From Bacillus sp. FJAT-26390 (GTDB taxonomy: Bacteria; Bacillota; Bacilli; Paenibacillales; Paenibacillaceae), in the NCBI RefSeq assembly GCF_001682865.1, contig NZ_MAQX01000022.1, positions 124,001 to 188,000 on the forward strand: 64,000 nucleotides of DNA, given 5' to 3'. The notes beneath the pieces were generated by a model that was given only the letters and a program-made list of their open reading frames with translations, had not been told where the DNA came from and did not search any database. A program made the position numbers and the translations under genes. This document shows positions 53,274-61,784 of this stretch, in pieces; the stretch's first letter is position 1, and every line of letters starts with the position of its first letter.

Positions 53274-56200
53274 ATGGATGCTGAACAAACAGTAGTTACG
53301 GTTGATATATATGGAGTTCAATATAAATTAAAAGGTCATTCCAATGTGGAATATATGAAAAGGGTTGCAGCAGCAATCGACGAAAGCATGAAAAAGCTGG
53401 CAAAAGGTTATCCGAGACTCGACATGCCGAAGCTCGCGGTGCTCTCAGCCGTGCAAATTACGGAGGAAGTTTTCCGTCTGCGGCGTGATAATACGAGGCT
53501 TCTGGAGGAGGAAGCAAAGCTTAACCTCATGATTCAGGAGCTTGAGAAAATAAGCGAGCAGGCAGTTTCGCTGAAGGCTGAGCTTGCCGAAACGAAACGA
53601 ATGGCGAGCGAGCAGCTGCAGAAGGCGAAGGAGGCTGCGGAGGCGGAGCTAGCCGAAATGCTTGCGCTCGCGGAAGAGCAGTCATCGGCCCAGAAAGCGG
53701 CAGCGGCGGAGGCAATCAGGCTGCAGGAGGAAACGATCCTTCGGCTTACGCAAGAGAACGTGGAGCGGATCGCGGCGCTTCGAACGAAGAAAGACGAACA
53801 GCTAGCGAAGGTTCAATCGGAGAAGCAGGCTGAACTGGATGAGCTTGCGCGGCTTAAGGAAACCGAGCTTGCCGAGCTTGCGCGCGTGAAGGAAGAAGAG
53901 CTGACTGAGCTTCGAAACAGAACGGATGCAGAGCTGTCGGATCTGCATAGTCTGATGGAATCGGTACAGCTCGAATTAAGCCGTGCAAAAGAAGCGGAGC
54001 TCATGGAGCTGGCACGGGTTAAGGAAGCCGAATTGACTGAGCTGAAAGCCCGGTTGGAAGCGGAGCTATCAGAGCTGCAGCAGGCCAAAGAAAATCAGCT
54101 GATGGAGCTTGAGCTGGATAAGGAGTTACAGCTAGCCGAGCTTGAAAGAGTGAGAGCGGAAGAGCTGGATTCGCTAAGAAGCGAGAAGGATAATCAGCTA
54201 TCCACGTTGCAATCCGAGCACGAAGCGCTTTTGGCAGCCGAGGCGGCAGAGAAAGAGACGCAAATGACTAAGCTTGAAGAAAGCTGGCAGAGCAAATGGG
54301 ATGAGCGCGAGCTGAGCTGGCTGGCACATGCAGAGTCTTCACAGATTGCGCTTTCCCGGCAGAGCGAGGAGCGCGAGCAGGCATGGAAGGCGGAAGCCGC
54401 TCAGGCGGAGCAAGCGTTCCGCGCTGACCTTGAGCGACGCAGAAACGGCTGGCTGGAGGAGCGGAGCAGGCTGCAAGCTCAGATAGCCGAGCTTCAGCAA
54501 GGCTGGAACGCAGATAAGGAAGCGCTGGAGCAGCGCCTAACGGCAGCGGATGATCAGCTCGTTCAGGCGATGGAACAGGAAGAGACGTTCCGGACGTCTT
54601 TTGCGCAGCTGGAGAGGGATGTTCAAGAGCGGGAGAGCGAGCTGCTGCTTGCCCAAAGCGAGTTGAATGAGACTCGAACCCAAATTGAGGAGCTGCAAAA
54701 GCACAATAGCCAAGCAAACGCGCAGGTGCAAGAGCTGGAGCAGAAGCTAGCCCATGAACGGAGCCACGTCTCTGCAGCGGATAAGCGTGCTACGGAGCTG
54801 CAGCAGCGCTTGAAAGATGCGCAAGAGCGGGAGCAGAAGCAGGAGGAAGCGCAACTCCAGCTTGAGGAGCAGCTGCTTAAGCTGCAGCTCGAGCAGGAAG
54901 AGAAAGAGCTGACTCATCTAGCTCATATCGAAGAACAACAGCATATGCTGCGCGCCGAGCTAGAGAAGCAGCGAGATTTGTTGAAAGAAGAGCACGAGCA
55001 GCAGTTGCAGTCGCTGGAGGAAGAGAAGCGTGAGCTCGTGAGCTCGCTTCAACTGGAGCAGGAAGCGCGGCTGCGAGTGGTAGAAGCGGAAAACGATGAG
55101 CTGTTCAAACAACTGTCCGCAGAAAGCAATGAGCGCTATGAGCGCCTAACAGCCGAACGTGATGCAAGGGAAAAGGAGCTTGCCGCGAAGCACGAGGAGC
55201 AGCTTCAGAAGCTGGTTCATCAAAATGAAGAGCAACTGCTTGAGCAGGCTGTTCAATACGAAGAGCAAAACAAGCTGCTTAAGCATGAATTTGATCAAAA
55301 ATCCAAGCAGCTTGCTCATGAATACGAGGAGCGAGTTAACCAGCAAATTGCTGAACGTGAATCAAATGATAGAAAGATCATTGATCAATACGAAGAGCAG
55401 CTGCTGGCGCAAGCCGTTTCGCATGAGGAGCAAAACAACAAGCTTACTCGTGAATTAGAGGAACGGGCAAGGCAGCAGGCAGAGGAGCATGACGAGCGTT
55501 ATAAACAACTGGCTCGTGAGTATGATGAGCTAGTAAGAAAACAGGCAGCCGAGCTGGAAGCGCAGTCCAAGAAGCTTGCCGGTCAGTATGAGGAACAGCT
55601 GCTTGAGCAGGCGATTCAATATGAGAATCAAAATAAACAGCTGGCTAGCGAATTTGAAGAGCAAGCGAAAGTGATTGCCGCTAAGGAAGCTGCTCGCTCC
55701 GAACAACTGGTTGACGAGTATGAGGAGCGTTACAATGAGCTTGCCGCGAAGCAGGAGGAAGAGCTTAAGCAGCTGGCGGACGAGCGCGAGGAGCGCTTGC
55801 AGCAATTGACTGCACAATACGATGAACAGCAAAAGCAGCTCACGGCCAATCAAGAGGAGCTGCTGCTTCAACAGCAGCATGATTATGAGACGACGATTCA
55901 GAAGCTGCAGGCGCAGCTTGATCGAATCGAGCAGATAGCAGCTTCTGCTGCCGACGGCGAGCAAGCCTACAAGGCCGAGCTTGAGAAGCTGGAAGCGCGG
56001 GAGCAGGAGCTGACCGAACAGCTTGAGTTTACGGCAGCACGCGAGCGTATCGCTTCGCAGCAGCTCGAGGCAGCGGCAGCGCGCGAACGCGAGCTAAGCG
56101 AGCGCCTGCAAGCGCAGCAGCAATATGCGGAGCAGATAGCCGCTGAGGCGAAGCAGCTAGAGCTAGAGAAGCAATCGCGCGAAGCGGACGAAGAGGCGCT

Positions 56201-56519
56201 CCTTGAACAGCTAGAGAGAGCAAGGCGGGAAGCCGCTTCAGCTTCTGAGCTGAAGGAAGAGCTTAGCGGGCACACTTCGAAGCTTGCGAAAGAGCGCGAC
56301 GAGGCTGCGCGTAAAGCAGAGAAGCTGGCCTATGAGCGCGATGAGGCAGCGAGCGCTTTGGAGTCGTTGTCGTATGAGCGCGATGAAGCAACGCGTTCCG
56401 CGGAGAAGCTTGCCGAGGATCACGCGGATTTGCTTGAGCAGCATCATAAGCTGAAAAACGAATACTCGAAGCTGCAAACCGAATATAACGAGTGGATTGA
56501 GCTTATCGAGCACAGCTAA
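53274..56519 (+). CDS. zapA: ZapA-domain protein fused to a very long coiled coil
   Basis: A 1081-residue protein. Residues 1-85 are a ZapA domain (VTVDIYGVQYKLKGHSN, VAAAIDESMKKLAKGYPRLD, KLAVLSAVQITEEVFRLR), which promotes FtsZ bundling at the division ring. Everything after about residue 90 is an almost unbroken Glu/Leu/Gln-rich coiled coil of about 985 residues, with repeated blocks such as YEEQLLEQAVQYEEQNKLL recurring three to four times. Bacillus ZapA is only about 85 residues. AGGAGG precedes the ATG, and there is no frameshift or stop at the junction. Location next to pheT matches the Bacillota zapA locus. The extension may tether FtsZ to another structure; that is inference. Confidence 0.85.
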   Translation: MDAEQTVVTVDIYGVQYKLKGHSNVEYMKRVAAAIDESMKKLAKGYPRLDMPKLAVLSAVQITEEVFRLRRDNTRLLEEEAKLNLMIQELEKISEQAVSLKAELAETKRMASEQLQKAKEAAEAELAEMLALAEEQSSAQKAAAAEAIRLQEETILRLTQENVERIAALRTKKDEQLAKVQSEKQAELDELARLKETELAELARVKEEELTELRNRTDAELSDLHSLMESVQLELSRAKEAELMELARVKEAELTELKARLEAELSELQQAKENQLMELELDKELQLAELERVRAEELDSLRSEKDNQLSTLQSEHEALLAAEAAEKETQMTKLEESWQSKWDERELSWLAHAESSQIALSRQSEEREQAWKAEAAQAEQAFRADLERRRNGWLEERSRLQAQIAELQQGWNADKEALEQRLTAADDQLVQAMEQEETFRTSFAQLERDVQERESELLLAQSELNETRTQIEELQKHNSQANAQVQELEQKLAHERSHVSAADKRATELQQRLKDAQEREQKQEEAQLQLEEQLLKLQLEQEEKELTHLAHIEEQQHMLRAELEKQRDLLKEEHEQQLQSLEEEKRELVSSLQLEQEARLRVVEAENDELFKQLSAESNERYERLTAERDAREKELAAKHEEQLQKLVHQNEEQLLEQAVQYEEQNKLLKHEFDQKSKQLAHEYEERVNQQIAERESNDRKIIDQYEEQLLAQAVSHEEQNNKLTRELEERARQQAEEHDERYKQLAREYDELVRKQAAELEAQSKKLAGQYEEQLLEQAIQYENQNKQLASEFEEQAKVIAAKEAARSEQLVDEYEERYNELAAKQEEELKQLADEREERLQQLTAQYDEQQKQLTANQEELLLQQQHDYETTIQKLQAQLDRIEQIAASAADGEQAYKAELEKLEAREQELTEQLEFTAARERIASQQLEAAAARERELSERLQAQQQYAEQIAAEAKQLELEKQSREADEEALLEQLERARREAASASELKEELSGHTSKLAKERDEAARKAEKLAYERDEAASALESLSYERDEATRSAEKLAEDHADLLEQHHKLKNEYSKLQTEYNEWIELIEHS

Positions 56520-56642
56520 CTTCTGATTTACAGCAAAGGTGATGTACAAAAAGCGGTACCGCTTCTCGTATAAAAAGGTTGGACGGCCGCTCTCATTTGC
56601 TCAAAACACAATCGGACTAAACAAGCAGCCATATACCACGCT

Positions 56643-56684
56643 AAAAAAAGCGTTACAGGAACAAACCCCTGTAACGCTTTTTTT
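56643..56684. terminator. Bidirectional rho-independent terminator
   Basis: AAAAAAAGCGTTACAGG pairs with CCTGTAACGCTTTTTTT, between the convergent zapA-fusion and SDR genes. Confidence 0.92.
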
Positions 56685-56695
56685 CATATATCAGA

Positions 56696-57376
56696 TTAAC
56701 CATAAGAGACAATCGTACCGGTAGGACCGAGGGCGGATAAGCTGGCTAGCCGTATCAGATCAGGGGTCACGATGGCGGGATCTTTGCCTGTTGCATGCAT
56801 TTCGGTTCGAAGCGTACCTGGATTGTATAGGTTAACGAGAATGCCGTGCTCATGCTCTTCATCTGCGAGCGTGCGCGTTAATGATTCAAGTCCGGCTTTA
56901 GCTGCGCTGTATGCTGCGTAACCGCCTGCTCCGTTCCAAGAAAGACCGGAGGTTATATTGATAATTCGTCCGTACTTTGCTTTGCGCATAGCCGGCAGTG
57001 CAGCCTTTGTCAGCAGAAACGGTCCCGTTAAGTTGATAGCGATTTGATTTTGCCACTCGTCAGACGATAATTCATGTACAGTTCCTTGCTCAAGTACGGC
57101 TGCATTGTTCAAAATAATATCGATATGGCCAAAATGCGCGGTTGCAGCAGAGACCGCTTCCTGTACCTGCTGATCGTCAGATACGTCCGTTTGCAGCACG
57201 AGGGCGGTTTTGCCCGTCTTCTCTTGCACGACTAATGCCGTTTCTTCAAGCTTCGCCAGACGTCTTCCCAGCAGGACGACTTCCGCGCCTTCGGCAGCAA
57301 AAGAAATGGCTGCTGCGCGGCCCAATCCTGTTCCAGCACCACTAATAATGGCGACCCGATTTTGCAGTGCTCCCAT
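56696..57376 (-). CDS. Short-chain dehydrogenase/reductase (FabG-like)
   Basis: A 226-residue classical SDR. The cofactor motif is ISGAGTGLGRA near the N-terminus, the stabilising ILNNAAV motif is in the middle, and the active site has Ser in ITSGLSWNGAG and YAAYSAAKAG (Tyr-x-x-x-Lys). It should catalyse an NAD(P)-dependent carbonyl-alcohol conversion; the substrate is unknown. Start 57376 is preferred because GGAGGA lies directly against the alternative ATG at 57382. It stands between pheT-zapA and mutS2, where Bacillus carries cvpA and polX. Confidence 0.88.
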   Translation of the reverse strand: MGALQNRVAIISGAGTGLGRAAAISFAAEGAEVVLLGRRLAKLEETALVVQEKTGKTALVLQTDVSDDQQVQEAVSAATAHFGHIDIILNNAAVLEQGTVHELSSDEWQNQIAINLTGPFLLTKAALPAMRKAKYGRIINITSGLSWNGAGGYAAYSAAKAGLESLTRTLADEEHEHGILVNLYNPGTLRTEMHATGKDPAIVTPDLIRLASLSALGPTGTIVSYG

Positions 57377-57540
57377 CACCATTCCTCCATTCGCAGTTTG
57401 TATTGTGAATATCTTATCAGAGGCTGGGCGGCAGTGGAAGAGGCTGAGCGATTAGAGTTTTTTTGTTAATCCCAAAGTAATGATTATATAAGCGAATGGA
57501 AAAAAAGACAGAGCTGCTTATAAAAATAGACCGGAAAAAC

Positions 57541-57588
57541 AAAAAAAAGCTGCTCCGAAGGTTTGTGTAAACCAACGGAGCAGCCTTT
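57541..57588 (-). terminator. Rho-independent terminator of the cupredoxin gene
   Basis: On the minus strand, GGCTGCTCCG pairs with CGGAGCAGCT with an inner GGTTT/AAACC stem, followed by a run of T (A tract at 57541-57548). Confidence 0.85.
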
Positions 57589-57604
57589 ATTTTGCAACTA
57601 TTAT

Positions 57605-57991
57605 TTACTCAACGACTAACGTCGTTTTCATTTCTCTGTGGCCTGCGCCGCAAGGAATATTGCACACCATTTCATAAGTACCCGGCTCGCTGATGTTTAC
57701 TGCAACGCTTTTGCCTGTTTTAATCTCATAGTCGGTTTTTTTGATAAGCGCGCTGTGCATGCCGTCTACGGAATCCAGCTTAAGATTAACGGTTTCGCCA
57801 GCTTTGATTTTATATTCCTTCTGGTCGAACTTCCAGTTAGATGCTGTTATTACAAGGTCGGACGATGCTGCGCCGCTGTCTGCGACAGTGGTGTTTGCTT
57901 CCTTATTCTCTTCTTTGGTGTTGCTCGCGCCGCATGCGGCGATAACGAATACAAGACACATTGCGCTTGCAAATAGCAGCCATTTTTTCAT
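57605..57991 (-). CDS. Cupredoxin lipoprotein with a complete CuA-type motif
   Basis: A 128-residue lipoprotein. The signal peptide ends in lipobox IAAC (Cys20). After a Ser/Glu linker there is a cupredoxin domain like that of cytochrome c oxidase subunit II. All CuA ligands are visible: His79 in GMHS, Cys110, Cys114, His118 and Met121 in CNIPCGAGHREM (C-x3-C-x3-H-x2-M). It lacks the two N-terminal membrane helices of CoxB, so it is a stand-alone membrane-anchored electron carrier or copper-handling protein. The frame extends upstream to 58066, but AAGGGGAAGC before 57991 and the signal peptide fix the start. Monocistronic. Confidence 0.88.
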   Translation of the reverse strand: MKKWLLFASAMCLVFVIAACGASNTKEENKEANTTVADSGAASSDLVITASNWKFDQKEYKIKAGETVNLKLDSVDGMHSALIKKTDYEIKTGKSVAVNISEPGTYEMVCNIPCGAGHREMKTTLVVE

Positions 57992-58144
57992 TTGTATAGC
58001 TTCCCCTTTCGATTGTCCAGCTTTTTCATTTCGGTTTGCTTTATCCATTGTACTCCAACTTGGCACTGAATGCAGTGACAGTGATATGACAAACTCATGA
58101 AGAACATGTGAAAAGTCTATATAGATCCGCTATCAAAATGGAAT

Positions 58145-58211
58145 GCCGTATAAGCGCACAAGCCCTTGACCGCCGTTGCATGGCAATCAAAGGCTTGTGC
58201 GTTTGTACGGC
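58145..58211. terminator. Long inverted repeat, probable terminator of the YvlD-like gene
   Basis: Arms of 25 bases (58145-58169 and 58187-58211) match with only three GU-compatible differences; the core is CGCACAAGCC/GGCTTGTGCG. It lies 20 bases beyond the stop of the minus-strand gene. The following T tract is weak (CCATTTTG on the minus strand). Confidence 0.55.
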
Positions 58212-58230
58212 CGGATTTAGAGGTTTTCAG

Positions 58231-58590
58231 CTAGTCGTGGCTTCGTCTGCCAGCTTCATATGGCGTGCTGACTGGGATGAACAGGTCGATAATCCCAATT
58301 ACGAGCGCGGCCAGTATGGCGCCGAGCAGCGTTACGGATACGCCTCCGACGATAAATTGAGCGATCCAGATGACGGCTGCGCTGGCGATAAAGCCGACGA
58401 TACCGCGTCCGAAAGGTGTAACTCTTTTGCCAAAGATGCCTTCAATGATCCAGCCGAGCGCAGCGATGACAAGAGCGAGGAAGAATGCGCTCCAAAACCC
58501 GCCAACGCTAAACTGAGGAACGATGAACCCGACAAGCATAAGCACTAGCGCGGCTACAATAAACCGAACAACATGGCCCAAAAATGTCAT
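58231..58590 (-). CDS. Phage holin-like / YvlD-type membrane protein
   Basis: A 119-residue protein with four predicted membrane helices (FLGHVVRFIVAALVLMLVGF, FWSAFFLALVIAALGWII, IVGFIASAAVIWIAQFI and VTLLGAILAALVIGIIDLFI). It matches the family of small four-helix membrane proteins annotated as phage holin family or YvlD. In Bacillus such proteins are linked with envelope-stress genes; a lysis role is unlikely here because no phage genes surround it. TAGGAGGG precedes the ATG. Its exact function is unknown. Confidence 0.82.
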   Translation of the reverse strand: MTFLGHVVRFIVAALVLMLVGFIVPQFSVGGFWSAFFLALVIAALGWIIEGIFGKRVTPFGRGIVGFIASAAVIWIAQFIVGGVSVTLLGAILAALVIGIIDLFIPVSTPYEAGRRSHD

Positions 58591-58814
58591 TGAGATACCC
58601 TCCTAAAGTTTTGCGAATTGAAACTGCAGTGCATGCAATTTCTTTTCTTTTTTGCGGCTAGAGGCCGCATTAAACCAAATCAGAAGCACTTACCTCGGTG
58701 GTACAATGCAAAAGTTACGTCGAAAAACAGCTCTTTCGTTTATATTGTGACCAATTGAGCATCATTTATGTATGAAACCACGGTTCAGCCCGTGCATGAA
58801 AGTCCCGGTTCGGC

Positions 58815-58820
58815 TATAAT
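58815..58820 (+). promoter_or_regulatory. -10 box upstream of mutS2
   Basis: A perfect TATAAT with only a weak -35 (GTGCAT at 17 bases). It lies inside the upstream open frame, supporting translation start at 58846 rather than at 58768. Confidence 0.45.
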
Positions 58821-58845
58821 AGGAAGGCGAGAGGAGTGTTATTTG

Positions 58846-61212
58846 TTGGACACTAAAATACTGAAGACACTTGAATATCCCAAAATCATACATAGATTAT
58901 CACAGCATGCGGCAACATCGCTTGGCAAAGCAGCAGCGGAGTCGCTTCAGCCCGTATCCGACTTGGAAGCGGTTAAGCGGATTTTGCAGGCGACCGATGA
59001 AGCTTATACGGCTGACCGTCTTAAGGGAAGCGCGCCGTTTGGCGGCGTTGTCGATATTTCGGCACCGCTTCACCGTGCCCGTATCGGCGGTACGCTTAAT
59101 CCGGCGGAGCTGCTTGATATAGCGGCAACTGCACGAGGCGGCCGCCGTGTGAAAAAGCATATCAGCCTATTGCATGAAGATAATCCGATTCCGATGCTGC
59201 ATGAGGTCGCGGATCAAATTAGCGAGCATAAGCAGCTTGAGGATGCGATTTTTGAATGCATCGACGATCAGGCAGAGGTGATGGACAGCGCCAGCGCAGC
59301 TTTAGGCTCCATTAGGCGGGAACTTCGGAACGGGGAATCGCGTATACGTGAGAAGATGGATCAAATGATCCGTTCTTCAACGGTACAAAAAATGCTGCAG
59401 GATTCCATCGTTACGCTGCGCAACGACCGGTACGTTATCCCCGTTAAGCAGGAATACCGCTCTCACTTTGGCGGGATTGTGCATGACCAATCGGGATCTG
59501 GCGCAACGCTGTTCATTGAGCCGGAAGCTATCGTCGCCATGAATAACAAGCTTCGTGAGCTGAAGGCGGGCGAGCTGCGGGAAATCGAGAAAATATTGCA
59601 GAAGCTCACCGCGCTCACTTCGGACTATGTGGAAGATCTTATTTTCAACTTGGATTTGCTTGGCCAAATCGACTTTGCTTATGCCAAGGCGCGCCTTGCT
59701 CATAGCATGAAGGCGACGCTGCCGCGCATGAACGACCGCGGCTTCCTAAAGCTGAAGCGCGGCCGTCATCCGCTCATTGCGCCGGAGCAAGTTGTGCCTA
59801 TTGATGTGGAACTCGGCAATCAATATACCGCCATTATCGTAACAGGACCGAACACAGGCGGCAAGACGGTCTCTTTAAAAACGATCGGATTGCTCAGCCT
59901 AATGGCGATGTCGGGCTTATTTGTACCGGCTGAGGATGGAAGCCAGCTTTGCGTGTTTGACGCGATCTATGCCGACATCGGCGATGAGCAAAGTATAGAA
60001 CAAAGCCTTAGTACATTTTCCAGCCATCTCAAAAACATTATTCGCATATTGAGCTCGATGACGTCGAAAAGCTTAGTGCTGCTCGATGAGCTTGGCGCGG
60101 GAACGGACCCGGCAGAAGGCTCGGCGCTGGCTATTGCGATATTGGAGCATGTGCATGCAATGGACAGCCGAATTGTAGCTACTACGCATTACAGCGAGCT
60201 AAAGGCATATGCTTATAATCGCAAGGGTGTTATTAATGCGAGCATGGAGTTCGATGTCGCTACATTAAGCCCGACTTACCGGCTGCTAGTGGGTGTTCCA
60301 GGACGAAGCAACGCCTTTGCCATCGCTGAGCGCCTTGGTCTTGCCCGTTCGATTATCGAGCATGCAAGAGGCGAAGTTAGCGAAGAGGACCAACGGGTAG
60401 AAAATATGATTGCCTCGCTCGAGGAAAATCGTCTCGGCGCTGAAACCGAACGCCAGACTGCGGAGTCGCTCCGCCGCGAGATGGAGACGCTAAGAGCCCG
60501 CCATGAAGCGGAACGTTTGCGGTTTGAGGAACAGAAGGAAAAGCTGATGCTTAAAGCGCAGGAAGAAGCGCGTGAAGCCGTTGCGAAGGCAAAGCGGGAG
60601 GCGGAGCAAATTATCGCCGACCTGCGGAAACTTGCGATGGAAGAAGGAGCCTCAGTCAAGGAGCATAAGCTCATCGAAGCACGCCGCAAGCTTGATGAAG
60701 CGGCTCCTGAGCAGCAAAAAACGAAGCGCGGTGGTTCAAAAACTTCTGCGAAGCCAGCGAAGATCGAAGCTGGCGATGAAGTAACGGTATACAGCTTGAA
60801 TCAGAAGGGCACTGTCGTAGAGGTTCATGGTTCTGATGCTACCGTGCAGCTTGGCATAATGAAAATGAAGGTCGCGCTGGATGATTTGGAGCTGCTTAAA
60901 TCAAATGGAGCGACAAAAGTGCAGCAACCGAAGCTTGCGGCCAGCTTAAAGCGCTCGAAAGATGACAACTTCAAAATGGAGCTTGACCTGCGCGGGGAGA
61001 ATCTGGAAGAGGCGATTCTTGAGGTTGACCGCTTCCTTGACGAGGCTTTCTTGTCTGGTCTTGCTCAAGTGGCGATCATACACGGTAAAGGCACAGGCGT
61101 TCTTCGAACAGGCATACAGCAATATTTGCGCAGGCATAGCCATGTCAAGAGCTATCGTCTTGGCAACTACGGCGAGGGCGGCGTAGGCGTTACCGTTGCT
61201 GAGTTGAAATAA
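58846..61212 (+). CDS. mutS2: Endonuclease MutS2
   Basis: A 788-residue MutS2. The start LDTKILKTLEYPKIIHRLSQ is the family N-terminus. The clamp/lever region precedes the ATPase with Walker A GPNTGGKTVSLKT, Walker B VLLDELGAGTDPAEGS and the STFSSHLKNI signature. A charged coiled coil and KOW-like segment follow. The C-terminal Smr nuclease domain (LDLRGENLEEAILEVDRFLD, IHGKGTGVLRTGI) completes the protein. MutS2 suppresses homologous recombination and, in B. subtilis, helps rescue collided ribosomes. TTG 58846 (or 58843) follows GAGGAG; the frame is open to 58768 but that region carries the promoter. Confidence 0.95.
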   Translation: MDTKILKTLEYPKIIHRLSQHAATSLGKAAAESLQPVSDLEAVKRILQATDEAYTADRLKGSAPFGGVVDISAPLHRARIGGTLNPAELLDIAATARGGRRVKKHISLLHEDNPIPMLHEVADQISEHKQLEDAIFECIDDQAEVMDSASAALGSIRRELRNGESRIREKMDQMIRSSTVQKMLQDSIVTLRNDRYVIPVKQEYRSHFGGIVHDQSGSGATLFIEPEAIVAMNNKLRELKAGELREIEKILQKLTALTSDYVEDLIFNLDLLGQIDFAYAKARLAHSMKATLPRMNDRGFLKLKRGRHPLIAPEQVVPIDVELGNQYTAIIVTGPNTGGKTVSLKTIGLLSLMAMSGLFVPAEDGSQLCVFDAIYADIGDEQSIEQSLSTFSSHLKNIIRILSSMTSKSLVLLDELGAGTDPAEGSALAIAILEHVHAMDSRIVATTHYSELKAYAYNRKGVINASMEFDVATLSPTYRLLVGVPGRSNAFAIAERLGLARSIIEHARGEVSEEDQRVENMIASLEENRLGAETERQTAESLRREMETLRARHEAERLRFEEQKEKLMLKAQEEAREAVAKAKREAEQIIADLRKLAMEEGASVKEHKLIEARRKLDEAAPEQQKTKRGGSKTSAKPAKIEAGDEVTVYSLNQKGTVVEVHGSDATVQLGIMKMKVALDDLELLKSNGATKVQQPKLAASLKRSKDDNFKMELDLRGENLEEAILEVDRFLDEAFLSGLAQVAIIHGKGTGVLRTGIQQYLRRHSHVKSYRLGNYGEGGVGVTVAELK

Positions 61213-61251
61213 AGCACATAAGGAAGACCTGATGGGGGAGGGGAGCTTTGA

Positions 61252-61674
61252 TTGAGTAATGAAGTTGATAACCTGCTAAGCAATCCATACGCAGCTTCGC
61301 TTGTTTATGTATCGGTTACGGTGCTGTCTCTCATCGTGTTTTTGTCTTGCTTTGAGCTTGTTACCAGATATAAATGCTGGAGTGAGATCAAGAAGGGGAA
61401 CCTAGCCGTTGCAATGGCGACTAGCGGTAAAATTTTTGGCATATGCAATATTTTCCGCTTCTCGATTGAGTCTAATGATTCGGTGTATCAAAGCCTTATT
61501 TGGGGCGCATTCGGATTTGTCATATTGATGGCCGCTTACTTTTTATTCGAGTTTTTAACGCCTGTATTCCGGATTGACGATGAGATCGCCCGCGATAACC
61601 GCGCGGTAGGCCTTATCGCGATGATTATTTCCGTATCTCTTTCCTACGTCATCGGAGCAACGGTCATTATATAA
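61252..61674 (+). CDS. DUF350 family membrane protein
   Basis: A 140-residue protein with four hydrophobic helices in the DUF350 arrangement: LVYVSVTVLSLIVFLSCF, a short cytoplasmic loop WSEIKKGNLAVAMATSGKIF, SLIWGAFGFVILMAAYFLF, then IARDNRAVGLIAMIISVSLSYV. DUF350 proteins are often found with stress-response or spermidine synthase-like genes; their function is not established. The start is TTG 61252 after GGGAGGGGAGC, 40 bases after mutS2. It forms an operon with the next two genes. Confidence 0.85.
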   Translation: MSNEVDNLLSNPYAASLVYVSVTVLSLIVFLSCFELVTRYKCWSEIKKGNLAVAMATSGKIFGICNIFRFSIESNDSVYQSLIWGAFGFVILMAAYFLFEFLTPVFRIDDEIARDNRAVGLIAMIISVSLSYVIGATVII

Positions 61675-61688
61675 CGGAGGAATATATT

Positions 61689-61769
61689 TTGAAATATTTA
61701 TGGAGAGTTTTAGTCGTTGTCGCTATTTTGTTTTTTGCATTTGGCGTCGTTTATGTAATGAACCATTAG
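61689..61769 (+). CDS. 26-residue single-helix membrane peptide
   Basis: A TTG start (61689) lies eight bases after a perfect GGAGG (61676-61680). The frame encodes MKYLWRVLVVVAILFFAFGV followed by VYVMNH and ends at TAG 61767-61769. It has a single hydrophobic helix with a basic N-terminus. It sits tightly between the DUF350 gene (14-base gap) and the zinc-ribbon gene (15-base gap), which supports a real small gene. Function unknown. Confidence 0.7.
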   Translation: MKYLWRVLVVVAILFFAFGVVYVMNH

Positions 61770-61784
61770 AGAGGAAGTCAAACG

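Noticed and set aside
56539..56724. A 61-codon plus-strand frame after the ZapA fusion
   Set aside because: It reads straight through the strong terminator hairpin and into the opposite-strand SDR gene, so it is unlikely to be expressed.
58231..58590. The holin-family membrane protein as part of a prophage or of eCIS release
   Set aside because: No endolysin or phage gene is near, it is 20 kb from the eCIS cluster, and it fits the housekeeping YvlD-like family better.
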